Part shown: positions 1 to 10,280 of the stretch, piece after piece | Position numbering within the stretch: position 1 is the stretch's first letter | Layout of the letters: the number at the start of each line of letters is the position of its first letter | DNA from: Penium margaritaceum | Taxonomy: Eukaryota; Streptophyta; Zygnematophyceae; Desmidiales; Peniaceae | Direction: 5' to 3' | NCBI GenBank assembly: GCA_023375785.1 | Contig: SZWC01001595.1 | Coordinates: 7,859 to 32,883 of the forward strand | Length of the DNA: 25,025 bases | Program-made: the position numbers and the translations under genes | Notes under the pieces: model-generated | The model's database searches: none | What the model was told of the DNA's origin: nothing | The model's input: the letters and a program-made list of their open reading frames with translations, nothing else

Positions 1-2535
1 GGGAAGGGCAAGGACACTGCACCATCCCGTGTCCCTGGTGCGGTTGTGTGCTGGAACTGTGGTTCCTCTGAGCATTCTGCTCGTACGTGCCCTGCGCCTC
101 CTGATGATCTACGCCTGGCCCGCTCTATGCGTGCGCACTGGTCTCGCACCGGCGGCTCTTCCTCTTCGTCCGCCACAAACTCCAGCTCCTCTTCAGTCTC
201 TCACCCTGTCGGCTCCACCTCAGCCCAGGTCTACTCCACCGCAGGCGTCTCCACAGCTCCACCCCCCATCCCATACCCATGGGGCTGGCCATCGTTCTAC
301 GGAGCGCCCGCGTTTGCTGGGCCCCCTTCTTCGGCGTACGTCCCACCTCCGTGGTTCGCACCTCCCTCGCGGCAGTCTCCTCCATCTTGCGCAGCGTCCG
401 TTGATGGCGAGCGCCAGCTGGAGCAGTCTCTTCTCCAGCGTCTTCATCTCCGCGATCAGGGAGGTGAGAGTGTGTCTTCGTTGGCCAGAGGTCTCCCTTG
501 TCACACTGACACTGTCCTTCGTAGGGACCCCCCCGGTCATGTTCTTGGGTTCCTGTCCGCATCTGTTCCGTGGGTTGAGCACTGGCAGTCTGTCATGCTT
601 CCCCGTTGCCTGTCAGTCTGTGACTCTGCTCCACCCTCTGTTGGCACTGTTGCCACCTGTGGCATCCTTCCTGGTGTTCGTGTCTCCGGTGGCTTCTGGG
701 TTCTCGACTCCGGGGCCACCCACCACATGACCTCTGTTCGTTCAGCGTTTGTCTCGTTGGGTCCCGCTGGTTCCGTCCATTTTGTTCGTACTGGTTCTGG
801 TCATTTGCTACCTGTCCAGGGCGTGGGCGTTTTTCGCTTTGTTGGTCCTGGTGGTGTGCTGTTTCTGCCCGACGTGCTGTATGTGCCTTCTTTGGAGCTC
901 AGCCTGTTGTCCGTGCCCTCCCTTGACAATCAGGGCGTGGATTTCTCAGCCAGTCGGGGTGTTGGCACTGTCTGCATTCGTTCCACTGGTCGCATCATTC
1001 TGCGGGGGGCTAAGTGTGATGAACTCTACCGTGTGCCCCTCATTGCTCCCGCTCCCCTCTCTGTTGGCTCCTCTCTTGCACACGTTGCGCCATCTCTCTC
1101 CCCCGCCGATATCCAACTCTTGCATCGTCGTCTTGGCCATGTTCACACTGATGCCATCTCTAGCATGCTCCGTCTCCAACCTGCTGTTGGACTGTCACCC
1201 TCCACCTTTCCCTCGCCCTGTCCCTCTGACTGTCTCGACTGCGCCAAAGGGAAAATGCATCGTTCTCCCTTTGCTTCCTCTGACTCCCGGTCCTCCCACC
1301 CTCTTGCTATTGTGCACGCTGATGTCATGGGTCCTCTCTCCCATGACCTTCTTGGGGGTGTTGGGCGTTATGTTTTGTGCCTCACTGATGACTTCTCCCG
1401 CTATCGCTGGGTCTTCGCTCTTCGCCAGAAGAGTGACGTCCCTGCTGTCCTTGAGTCCTGGCTCCGCCAGGCTGAACAGTCTTGTCAGCGCTCGCTCCGT
1501 GTCTTCCGCAGCGACCGCGGCGGTGAGTTCCTTGGTCCCACCGCCCGGTTCCTTGAGTCTCAAGGGGTGTGTTTGGAGACTTCCGCTCCCTACACACCCC
1601 AACAAAACGGAGTCTCTGAGCGTTAGAACCGGACTCTTGCCGACGGCGTCCGTACCCTTCTGTCTGAGTCCGGTCTTCCTCCTCTATTCGCCTTTGAGGC
1701 CATGAGTTACATGACCTGGGTGTGGAATCGGGTCCCACACGGGCCCCTTCCCCGCTCGGTCACACCTTTTGAGCGTTGGTACGGGACCCGTGCTGACCTG
1801 CGCCTCGCTCGCGTCTGGGGTAGCATTGTGTCGGTCTGGCTCCCTGAGGACCTTCGTGACGGCAAACTCTCCCCGCGTGGGCGCCTCTGCCCTTTCTTGG
1901 GCGTGTCTGCCCCGTCCAAAGCCTGGCGCTTCTGGGACCAGGAGCGCCAGCGAGTCATTGAGTCCCGCGATGCTCTTTTCTTCGAGTCTGTCTTTCTCCG
2001 TGACCTCAGTCGTCACTCTACGGCAGCCTCCCTGCTGCCGCTCTCTCGGTTGCGGGGGGAAGTTGGGCCTGCGGCTCCCGTTGCCCTTGCAGTCCCTGCT
2101 GTGGTCCCTTCCTCGCAGCCTCCACCCTCGGAGCGGCCTTCGTCGTCTGGCACTGTGACTCCTTCCCCTTCTCCTTCCGTGTCGTCCAGCTCGCTCGGAG
2201 CTCATGCGTCTCCTGCCTTGTCCTCCTCCGTTCCGTCTGAGTCCATGTCTCCTGCACACTCCTCAGCGGCTCCGTCCAGTCCGCTTACCCCTGTGGCACC
2301 CAATAGTTCCACCGCTGCTCCGCCGTTGCCTGGTGACCCTCCTGGTCCTGCTCCCATCGAGCCCTTCGTCCGTGGCGGGCGTCTCCGCGCGCTCCCTTCT
2401 CGCTCGTCCAGTGTCTCTGCCCCATCCGTCCGTCCTGTCCAGTCCCACCCAGAGCAGCCTGGAAGGCTACCGACTGGCATGGACGCCTTGGGCCTGGCCA
2501 CAACAGTGGTCCATCCCAGCTCTGCCCTTGGGTAG
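1..2535 (+). pseudogene. Copia C gag C-terminus, protease and integrase
   Basis: The frame is open from base 1. A CCHC zinc knuckle (CWNCGSSEHSARTC, from about 49) marks the end of Gag, which packages the RNA. A Ser/Pro-rich linker follows. The aspartic protease motif WVLDSGATHHMT lies at about 694-729. The integrase HHCC zinc module is LLHRRLGHVH (from 1117) followed by CLDCAKGKMHR. The catalytic core shows VHADVMGPL (about 1312), FRSDRGGEF (about 1503) and QNGVSER (about 1603), so the D,D,E residues are all present. A TAG at 1624 replaces the tryptophan of the family motif SERWNRT; element B keeps Trp there. The frame then continues through the integrase C-terminal part (MTWVWNR, FLGVS, ESRDALFF) and a Ser/Pro-rich spacer to a TAG at 2533. 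No frameshift is visible. Longer-looking ORFs in other frames here are shadows. Confidence 0.9.
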
Positions 2536-4203
2536 ACACTGCTCAGGTCTGAGCACGAGCGCGCTCTCGAAGCCACCATCCGCAGCAGTGTTGCTGAGTG
2601 TCACGCGACAGTTGCTGCTGCACCCTCGTCAGACCCGACTACTATTCGTCAGGCACGCACTGCGCCCGACTCCCAGCAATGGGAGTCGAGCGCAGTGGAT
2701 GAGCTTCGAGCTCTTGGTGACCACGCCGTCTAAGAGCTGGTCGATCTCCCGCCCAGTCGCAAAGCCATCGATGCACGATGGGTCTTTAGGCGCAAGTACA
2801 AGCCCAATGGCGAACTTGACAAGTATAAGGCACGTCTCATCGCCAAGGGGTTCTCACAAGTCCCTGGCGTTGACTTTGACGAGACGTTTGCTCCCGTCGG
2901 ACGCTACACCACTGCTTGCACCCTTCTCAGTCTTGTCGCCCACCATGACTGGGAGCTCGAGCAGATGGATGTCAAAAACGCCTTCCTGTACGGTCAGTTG
3001 GATGAGAAGATTTACATGGTGCAACCTCCAGGGTTCTCTGACGGCACTGACAGGGTGTGGAGACTGCGCAAGGCTCTCTATGGCCTGAAGCAGTCACCAC
3101 GGTGTTGGAACCAGGAGATCACCTCTACCCTGGAAAAGGGTGGATACCGTCGTAGCACAGTGGATCCTTCTCTCTTTGTCGCTCCCAACTCTGCACCGTT
3201 TGTGGCAGTCCTCGTCTATGTGGACGATCTGCTCATTGCGTCACCCAGTCAGGAGGAAGTGTCGGCTGTGAAGTCCCTGCTGCAGTCCACGTACAAGATG
3301 AAAGACCTGGGCCCAGCTCGAGTTTTTCTGGGCATGGAGCTTGAGCGTGATCGTGCTCACCGTGTTCTGCATGTCCACCAGGCTGCATATGTCAAGAGTC
3401 TGGGGGAGCGCTTTGCCTCGCTCCTTGAGTCTGTGCCCTCAGCATCCACGCCGATGACGCCCACAGGGCAGAGGTTGTTGAAAACACTGGATGTGTCCAA
3501 GCTGGGGGAGCAGGTGGATATGACCGACTACCTGCGCGTCATAGGGTCATTGATGTACCTGGCCACTACCACACGAGCAGACGTCGCTTTCGCTGTGAAC
3601 TTCCTTGCACAGTTCTCACAGTGTCCACGGGTATGGCACATGGAGGCCGCGCTGCGTGTTGTTCGATATGCGCTTTCCACTGCACGAGTTGGCCTCTGTT
3701 ACCGGGCGCAGCCGTCCGTCGTTGTTGATGGCTACACTGACAGTGACTGGGCGCATGACACGGATGCACGCACCCGCACCGGCTATGTCTTTCTCGTCGG
3801 CGGCACAGCAGTCTCTTGGAAGAGCGGTAAGCAGGGTTGCGACGCACGCAGCTCGAGTGAGGCGGAATATGTCGCCCTTGGTGCAGGCACTTGTGAAAGT
3901 GTTTAGCTGTGTCGGTTGTTTCAGCAGTTGCGTGTACCCATCCGCTGCATCACCTTACGCTGTGACAATCAAAGCACAAAAGCTATTGCTGAGCACGACG
4001 GCATGCATCACACTCGCACCAAGCACATCAATGTAGAGCATCATTTTGTACGTGAGCGTGTGGCTGCAGGTGATGTCAAGATTGTGTGGGTTGACACGCG
4101 ACAGCAACGAGCTGACTTTCTCACGAAGGCACTCAGCAGCAATGTCTTCAAGGCAGCAGTGCACGCTGTTGGGTTACTGTGTCCTCGTGTTGCTCCTGGT
4201 TGA
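2536..4203 (+). pseudogene. Copia C reverse transcriptase and RNase H
   Basis: This is in the same frame as the upstream part. RT motifs run in order: ELVDLP (2734), KARLIAKGFSQVPGVDF (about 2830), MDVKNAFLYGQL (2965), LYGLKQSPRCW, and the catalytic VYVDDLLIAS (YVDD at 3217-3228). RNase H follows with DGYTDSDWA (about 3727), SSSEAEYVALGAG (about 3850), LRCDNQS (about 3955) and a TKHINVEHHFVRE helix, ending with the family motif ADFLTKAL. The acidic and histidine residues expected for catalysis are present. A TAA at 2731 sits where A and B have Tyr (YELVDLP, YDLVDLP). A TAG at 3904 replaces the Trp of ESVWL. Translation would end at TGA 4201-4203, about 100 bp before the polypurine tract. The catalytic residues are intact but the stops should block a full polyprotein under the standard code. 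Confidence 0.92.
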
Positions 4204-4304
4204 GTTGTCATGCCAGTGCTCGTGTACAGTCTTGTGTTGTNTGTCACGTCTTGTGACGTTCGCGTTGTGCCTGTGCATGTCGTTCATGTGCGTCGGCTGT
4301 GGGT

Positions 4305-4314
4305 CATGGGGGAG
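4305..4314 (+). other. Polypurine tract of element C
   Basis: CATGGGGGAG lies immediately before the LTR start TGTTGG. This is the expected place for the plus-strand primer left by RNase H. An identical decamer precedes the 3' LTR of element A at 21977. Confidence 0.75.
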
Positions 4315-4760
4315 TGTTGGATTCATATCATTATCACACGGTGACCTCTGGCCTCGTTGCACACTCACATCACCGGTGCAGGTGACTGACCAGAGAGAGA
4401 TGACTTTGCCGACGGACTCGTCATGACCAGAAGTTGGGAAGACGAACCATGAAGAGGCTCAATCTGAGCTTGCCAGCCACATTTGCATTTCTCACATGCA
4501 TTCAAGCACAGTTGGCCATGAGAATAACCGGGTTCGCCCACTAGCTAGATATCTGCTTGGCACACCTACACTCTGGTGGAAAATTGTCTTGTGGGTAGGT
4601 TGGATCGAATCCCCCAGGTTCGAGGGTGGCGAGCGAGATCGAGCTCGCTGCTCGCTCGCTCGCTCTCCCCTCCCCGTAACAACTCTGTTGCTTGTTACTT
4701 CGTTACTTCTCACCTCTCATTGCACTCCGACAGATCTCTGTGGTTCTTGATCTCCATACA
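4315..4760 (+). repeat. 3' LTR of Copia C (right end uncertain)
   Basis: The LTR begins with TGTTGG directly after the polypurine tract, as in elements A and B. It contains a GAGC/GCTC inverted-repeat cluster at 4629-4669 (GAGCTCGCTGCTCGC) similar to one in B's leader, then a pyrimidine-rich stretch. The end was placed at the CA of CTCCATACA because LTRs usually end in CA, but the true end could lie anywhere up to about 4960. Sequence becomes clearly AT-rich and different after that point. Confidence 0.55.
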
Positions 4761-5162
4761 TGGTGCACCCGTCTTGGTGCTTGCTCCACAGTGTTCCTGT
4801 CTCTTCTTCCACTACCTACACTCCCACCAACCCATTCGACATGTGCCACATCATGTGTGTTAAGCTACTCCATTGTCGTCCCATATGGTGCCCTCCTCAC
4901 AGGCAGCCCTGGGTTCTTCCGAACACTCTCTGGTATGCTGAGATGTGAACCATGTGGAATGTGAAAGCAAGGGTGTATTTTATATAATTGATGTACATTT
5001 TATACTTGAAATACTCCCTGTCTTAAGAATTCATGCTACACAATTAATACTGAAGTACCAAGCGTCTCACATATAATGAAGCATATTCATATAGGCGATA
5101 AGCCATGCAGGAAATGGTAATGTTTCACAAACAACCTTCATGGCAACATGCCGAAAAAAAAA
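4761..5162. other. No gene recognised; composition switches to AT-rich
   Basis: The first 200 bases may still be LTR of element C. From about 4970 the sequence is AT-rich (runs such as TTTTATATAATTG) with no convincing ORF. I see no terminal repeats or RNA gene. Confidence 0.5.
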
Positions 5163-5414
5163 CTAGTATCTCCCAATACCATTTCCAATAGGAATGAAAA
5201 CGTTATTGGACATGGCCCAACGTTCCTCAAATGGACTTGGCTTCCCGTTCACAAGCCACTGTTGCACACGAGGGTGGAGCGTGTGCATCCATCAAATGAT
5301 GTCACACATGGGGCACAACTGTGCACAACCACCTGGTGCCATGGGTGGATCGAGGTTCACTACGATCCCATCATCAAAGTCTGGAGCAACATCGTATAAT
5401 ATGCCTTTGGGAAC
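5163..5414 (-). pseudogene. Unidentified coding-like remnant, antisense
   Basis: On the minus strand one frame reads about 80 codons with a single internal TGA. It contains a Cys-rich patch (CAQLCPMC) after DVAPDFDDG and ends in IPIGNGIGRY and a stop at 5163. I do not recognise the family. Two plus-strand ORFs of 83 and 74 codons overlap it and are equally unrecognised, so the strand is a judgement based on the cleaner residue pattern. It lies about 630 bp downstream of the MULE transposase remnant on the same strand and could belong to the same element, to another transposon, or be noncoding. Short words in and just beyond it recur antisense in 7938-8060. Confidence 0.25.
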
Positions 5415-6045
5415 TTAGTTCATATGGTTCTGGACAATATAGCGTTACCATCAAATGTCTCCATTCCACGTGTATCCTTGACAGCAAGTAGCATGTCCCA
5501 ACCCCACAGAGGAATGAAGTAACCATTGCAACATTGACAAGGATTCAATGCACTTCATTGAATCCTGTTACTAATGATGCAAAGAATAAGAAATGGAGTT
5601 CTTCCTGGCTTAAGTACGGTTTGGCACTCCGGTGTGTTGGACTTTCCTCACAAAAGCATGTTCTACATATTATGATTGCTACAACTTGAAGTTTAACCTA
5701 ATCAATGAGGATCTTTCTAGGTTGTTGTGGAAAGAATTGCTTTAGGAAAAATCTCTTATCAAAATGTCAAACTACACACATCGGCATGACAAACATGCTT
5801 CTGCCATGTAACAGTGTTCTAACACACAACCTCTACAGGGTGTTGTACACAAACACAGACCCTTGGACACTTATGCCACAAAAACCAAAGGCTTTGTCAG
5901 CATGTCTCGTCCATGAAGTCTAACAGTTAGAGCGGCAAAGGGCTTCTACTCCTGCACATTGACATCATGGAAATGGTTAGAAGGTTCTCCATGAGTGGAA
6001 ATAACTTCATGATTGTCCTCTTCTCCACCCTCTTCATCTCCTGTC
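5415..6045. other. No gene recognised between the two antisense remnants
   Basis: AT-richer DNA with stops in all frames. It probably is the 3' flank of the MULE remnant, but I could not find a terminal inverted repeat. Confidence 0.4.
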
Positions 6046-7047
6046 TCAGTAATGGATCTCTCCCTCATCCTCTTCCTCTGCCTCGTCTTCTATGTCATCC
6101 TTCTTTTTCCAGTACTCGTCCATGAACCCGGCATCTTTGCTGTCTTGCTCCTCTTGTGTAAGCAACCCCTGTTGGGACTCTACTGCGTACCCGAGAGATT
6201 CCTCACTACCATTTTCCGAAACCTTGTTGTCGAAGTCCTCCTCGACTACCTTCCCAACATCCTCATCTGTGGAAGACCCCCGCTGCTCAGCTTCAGGGCC
6301 ATAGTCGTCTGGGTCAGAGTCATCAGTTGCTGTGCCATGTGCCCCTCCTCCACCGCCTATTGCGACATGTGCCGCTTCTGGCCTCTCTAGTCCAACATCT
6401 GCTAGTGTTGTGGCACAATCAGCTTGTAGCTGTGTAGCGGGCTCGTGTGGACGTGGTGCTATAGGATTGGGGCACTTCTTGTTCTTGTGGCCCTTGCGGC
6501 CACACCTCGGCCAGAAGAAAATTATGCTTACAAAGTGGCTCACACTCCAGGCGGACACTCGTGGGCCTCCCCCGGCCTCGGCGAGGTCCTGATTTTCCCC
6601 AGCCAAACGTGGCAGCACGGATATCCTCTGTTGCAATTGATAGCATGGGGTTCCCGAGAATCCTGCTCTAGTACATCTGTGTGTGGCCGACATCCATGCG
6701 CACGGTTGGGTCTTCGCCAATCTCCATCATGACTGCACATGCGTGTTGACAAGGCTCACCAGCAGCCACAGTCACAAGACGAGCGCCAGAGTTCAACTCG
6801 CCGGCACACATTTGTTGGACCAGCACCATCGCAAAGTGTGGCCTTCAATGACAACGTCGTAGTCTCTGGCCATCGCGGAACTGTGGAGGAGTATTTTTAC
6901 AGGGGCTGACAATATGGCCTTGTTGCAATTGATGATCTGCTCCCGCCGCTCTGCCATGAGCCTCTTCATGAAGTATTAGACCTCCGAGAAGCAGGAGAAT
7001 GGGTAAATCTTGCAAATGGACTTGAGGCGCGCATCATTAGCTTCAGA
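6046..7047 (-). pseudogene. Mutator-like (MULE) transposase, C-terminal fragment
   Basis: Read on the minus strand from 7047 downward. The first part contains FMKRLMAERREQIINCNKA followed by LSAPVKILLHSS and DYDVV, which fits the region after the MULE catalytic core. Next comes a SWIM-type zinc finger: CDCGCW in one frame, then GEPCQHACAVMMEIGEDP (6760 downward) in another, giving the CxC...CxH pattern. A GPRRGRGRP basic linker follows, then a zinc knuckle CGRKGHKNKKCPNP near 6504 whose first Cys is lost. The tail is acidic (6046 to about 6400, rich in Asp and Glu) and ends at a stop at 6046. At least two frameshifts and several stops break it, for example a TAA after CFSEV and a TAG near 6669. 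The N-terminal and DDE parts are absent: the fragment ends where the truncated LTR of element A starts. Family assignment rests on SWIM plus knuckle order. Confidence 0.7.
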
Positions 7048-7355
7048 CGACATAGCGTTCTGATTTGTCTGCGTCAAGTTACGGCCAAAACAGTGTTTTT
7101 CAGCCAGTTTTAGGACAAACCTTGCACTGCCGCGTGCGACACCCGCCGTGCGCCGCGGCATGTATTTATGCTGTGGACCTGTCATTTATTAACTCTCCCT
7201 GCAAATACTATTGAAGCATTATAGCACTCTGACTTGTGTCTCCTACCCAGACCCTTGCCGTCGTGTGTATGACCTATGACTGTTGTCACCGTCTGACCGG
7301 GCACTGACGCCCAGTCAGCAGGAATGTCACTAGGAAGCTTCTATGCATCTTTTCA
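7044..7355 (+). repeat. 5' LTR of element A, left part missing
   Basis: It aligns with the right half of the 3' LTR (from about 22320). Shared stretches include AGTTACGGCC, AACAGTGTTTTT, CACTCTGACTTGT, GGGCACTGACGCCCA and TAGGAAGCTTCTA. Similarity stops at about 7044; the preceding 270 bp do not match the left half of the 3' LTR and instead read as MULE transposase antisense. The LTR ends TCTTTTCA and is followed directly by the primer-binding site. Confidence 0.85.
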
Positions 7356-7366
7356 TGGTATCAGAG
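7356..7366 (+). other. Primer-binding site of element A (initiator tRNA-Met)
   Basis: TGGTATCAGAG follows the LTR end without a gap. It is complementary to the 3' end of initiator tRNA-Met, the usual minus-strand primer of plant-type copia elements. Element B has the same site. Confidence 0.85.
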
Positions 7367-8094
7367 TGACGAGGCATCCCTCGCTGAGCTGCACAGCAGA
7401 GACACAGCAGTGGCAGCAGCAGTGAGAGCCACAGCTAAAGCCACGGTCCTGGGAGAACCCACCAACCCACAGTGACCCGCCACAGCAGATTGCAGCAGCG
7501 GAGACACCCTTGCTACCGCATCACCACGCCATCACCACGGGGCAGCCAAGGGTTTCCCAACCCTCTCTAGCAGCAGTTGAGGCATGACATGTTGAGAAGG
7601 GGTTTGTGAAGGGTCCCAAAAGTTTCACTCAGGTCCCACGTACCAGCCTCCCTGAACGTGAGAGAATGCATCTGCCCCATTTGACCATCGTTCTTGGCAT
7701 GTAAGAGTTCGTTAGAAATCTCTTGCAAAACTGTATCCATCACTTCCACTCCCGCCTCATTTCATGCCCTTAGGCTCCAAGAAATGAAAAAACGCTCTCA
7801 GATCTACATTTTTTCCAGATTTTGGGCTGAAAAGAAAATGGAGACAGTTTTTACCTTTTTAGGGTTTTGTTGTACGAAACTACTACCACTGCGTTCAGCA
7901 TCCTTTGACACATAATGGCTCCAAGTTTCACTTCATTTGGACAACCTTCATGGTCACGTCATTGTTGTAAGTGATGACGTAGCACCAACACTTGGCCAAA
8001 TTTTTGGCTGAAATACCATTTGTTACCAGCATTACAATTCCTCGAGAAATACTGATGGATTTGCAATCTGAGCAGTTTGACATCCCAGCCCATA
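7367..8094 (+). other. Leader of element A, with a foreign-looking AT-rich stretch
   Basis: The first 200 bp are GCA-rich, like a retrotransposon leader. From about 7570 to 8090 the composition changes to AT-richer sequence with short antisense ORFs (for example on 7567-7749). It may be an insertion in the leader. I saw no clear terminal inverted repeats. On the minus strand 7940-8060 reads VMLVTNGISAKNLAKCW and then VTMKVV, which shares words with antisense 5135-5215. No function is recognised. Confidence 0.4.
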
Positions 8095-9705
8095 ATGAGC
8101 GCTGACATGGCTCCGGCCGGTGACAAGGGTAAAGGGCCAACAGGCCCCTCATCCTCCTCCTCAGGGGTCCTGAGCCCACGCTCGTAGGCCATTGAGGACC
8201 TGCGTAGTCAGCAGGATGAGAAACGTCGTCTGCAGCAGCATCAGACTGACGTCATCCGTGCGCTCACTGAGCTCCTTCGTGGACAGTCCACGACTCCACA
8301 GCGGACCTTCGAGGGAGTCGGCGGTGCCATACCTTCTGGATAGCAGTCAGCACCCGTGCCGATGTCAGGAGCAGGACTCGACCAGCTATCACTTGATCCT
8401 TGGGATGAGGACCCTGACATGCTTGGCATGGAGGATGACGCCCACGCGAGTGAGATTCACCTGCTTTAGGAGCATCTCCGCTAGCTTCAGACGAGTTCCC
8501 GGCCTCCACAGACACCCATTTCCCGTCTCCCAGAGATCCTCCATAGCAATTTTCCTCGTCCCGGTGTCTTCCCCATCCCTCTTCCTTCTCAGCCTGCGGT
8601 TGCCCTTCCTACGGAGCGGCAACTCAAGGATTTCGAGGCACCGCTCCTACGGTATGTCAGCGAAGACGACTTTGACTGCTAGGAGATTCTCTTCCAAGTC
8701 TGGGCCAACTCAGAGAGGGTATGGCCTTACTACCACAGTGAGTATCAGATTACGGATTGCGCTCAGGTGTTGACAGCGGCCAGGGCGATGCGCAGACTCC
8801 TTTATGCCATGTCGTGCGAGACTGTCGTAGACTTTTGCCCTTTTCTTGGAGAGGCTGGCACAGGCGAGGGTGCTGACCCACGTCGAGGCTGGGGCTTGGC
8901 ATTGTCACTGCTTGCTACAGAGACGCATGCCACCCGCGCGGCTCACATTTGCGCCGTTCACTCCCTTCGTCAGGGACCCGCCAAGCCCGCTATCAATTAC
9001 AAGCAGCGGGCCATGCGCATCTACATGCGCCTTAGGACCTCAGGAGGTACATAGCTATGGGCACTTTGCACGATCATGCTCAGCGTTCGCCTTGAGCATG
9101 CGGAAATCTTCTCGGGATACAGCGACACCGTTCTTGATCCCTTCTCCATCTCCCTCGAGATTCTTCCTTGGGTGCATCAAATCTTTCTCCAGGTGACTTC
9201 CGTCCGTGAGGCAGCAGTGGCCCATCAGGAGAGTCCCCTTGCTGCAACAGTCATCGCGTCGCCACCGACGCCCCTCTTGCAGTACACTCCTCCGTTCACT
9301 GGCACATCTTCCTCCTCTCCTTTCACCTCATTTACCCCGACTGAGACGTAGGGTGTGGCAGCAACTACATAGGGGAAGAAAGGGAGGAAGAGGCGCAGTT
9401 CGAGCCAGCAGCAGTCGCAGTTGTAATAACCACCGGCAGATATTAGTGGACGTACTGTTCACTGCTACAACTATGGAGGTGCTTATCGCTACACCGAGTG
9501 CCATCAGCCACTCGAATGGGCGCAGATCACTCACGGCCTTCAGGCCACACACGCACAATAGTTTGCGTCGAGCGGCACAGCCCCTGGTCGCGCGGCGACC
9601 ACCACTGTAGTAGTTCCCGTCTCCCCACCGGCGAGCAGTGGCGATCTGGATCCGCGTGACCGCACCCTCGCCGAGCTTTGTCACCTTCTGGTACTTCACT
9701 TTCAG
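8095..9705 (+). pseudogene. Copia A gag
   Basis: The ATG at 8095 begins MSADMAPAGDKGKG. A coiled-coil-like segment rich in Gln and charged residues follows (IEDLRSQQDEKRRLQQHQ). The Gag core includes QVWANSERVWPYY (about 8699), matching element B's WAYY region. A basic patch (GKKGRKRR) precedes a degenerate zinc knuckle from 9463 (CYNYGGAYRYTEC, with the second Cys changed to Tyr and the His absent). The single frame has nine TAG codons (8185, 8341, 8467, 8482, 8680, 9052, 9349, 9370, 9559) and TAA TAA at 9424-9429, yet no frameshift and no TGA. Several of these stops sit beside Gln codons in helical or Gln-rich context. Gag would form the cytoplasmic virus-like particle; this copy cannot under the standard code. 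Confidence 0.75.
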
Positions 9706-10272
9706 GGAGGTGTGAGTGTGTTGTCACAGCCGGGTGGTTCACATACTGCTTGTTTGTCAATTCTTGTCACTCGTGATGACTCGCGTGGAGGGGCACAGCT
9801 GGCATGTCATGACGATGGACCTGAAAATACTGATTGGATTCCTGACTTCCACCTTTGTGCCCTTTGTCATTCTTCCTCGCCTGTTGCTCAGTGTCCGTCT
9901 GAGGCCAATTGTTCCATTGCCCGTTGCACAGTGACGTCCTCCAGTCGTGATGCCGGTGGCACCCGGATCATTGATTCCGGTGCCACTCACCACATGACCT
10001 GCTGTCGTAGTGATTTTGTTGTTCTCGATCCTGTTGCATCTGTTTGCCCCGTTCGCACAGGCTCTGGTCAGTCATTACTGGTCCAGGGTGTTGGGGTTGT
10101 GTGCTTTCATGGACCATCTGGCCCCTTCTATCTCTCCGAGGTACTTTTTGTGCCTGATCTTGAGCTCAGCCTGCTTTCCTTTCGTGCATGCACATTGATG
10201 GGACTCTCTGTGGAGCGCACCACTTGCTTTACGAATGTGACTGTTGTTGATACTCGTGCCATTGTTTTTGTG
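9706..10272 (+). pseudogene. Copia A protease region
   Basis: In frame with gag. The aspartic protease active site RIIDSGATHHMT (from 9964) is intact. It is followed by VRTGSGQSLLVQGVGVVCF and a VLFVPDLELSLLS strand pattern shared with elements B and C. The frame is lost at about 10270, just before the DLYRVP segment that leads into integrase. The protease normally cuts the Gag-Pol polyprotein in the particle. Confidence 0.8.
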
Positions 10273-10280
10273 TCTCTATT

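Larger units (their letters stand above)
1..4760 (+). mobile_element. Ty1/copia LTR retrotransposon C, 5' part outside the window
   Basis: The gene order is gag zinc knuckle, protease, integrase, reverse transcriptase, RNase H, polypurine tract, LTR. Integrase before RT is the hallmark of the Ty1/copia (Pseudoviridae) superfamily rather than Ty3/gypsy. The 5' LTR, primer-binding site and most of gag lie left of the window. The coding part stays in one frame from base 1 to the TGA at 4201, with stops at 1624 (TAG), 2533 (TAG), 2731 (TAA) and 3904 (TAG). The absence of indels suggests it is younger than elements A and B. The right border is uncertain because the 5' LTR is not available for comparison. 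One ambiguous base (n) is at 4241. Confidence 0.9.

Noticed and set aside
29..2259. Long overlapping ORFs in other frames over element C (for example 29-730, 749-1705 plus and 1684-2259 minus)
   Set aside because: They shadow the copia frame, which carries all conserved motifs; GC-rich sequence gives long chance ORFs.
4585..4630. tRNA-like B-box (GGTTCGAGGG) in the C LTR
   Set aside because: No matching A-box, acceptor stem or cloverleaf.
6046..6720. PiggyBac-type transposase for the antisense acidic ORF
   Set aside because: The SWIM-like finger and CCHC knuckle order on the same strand fits MULE better; no piggyBac core is seen.
6771..7043. A full-length 5' LTR for element A extending left of 7044
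   Set aside because: Direct comparison with the left half of the 3' LTR shows no similarity, and the stretch reads as MULE antisense.
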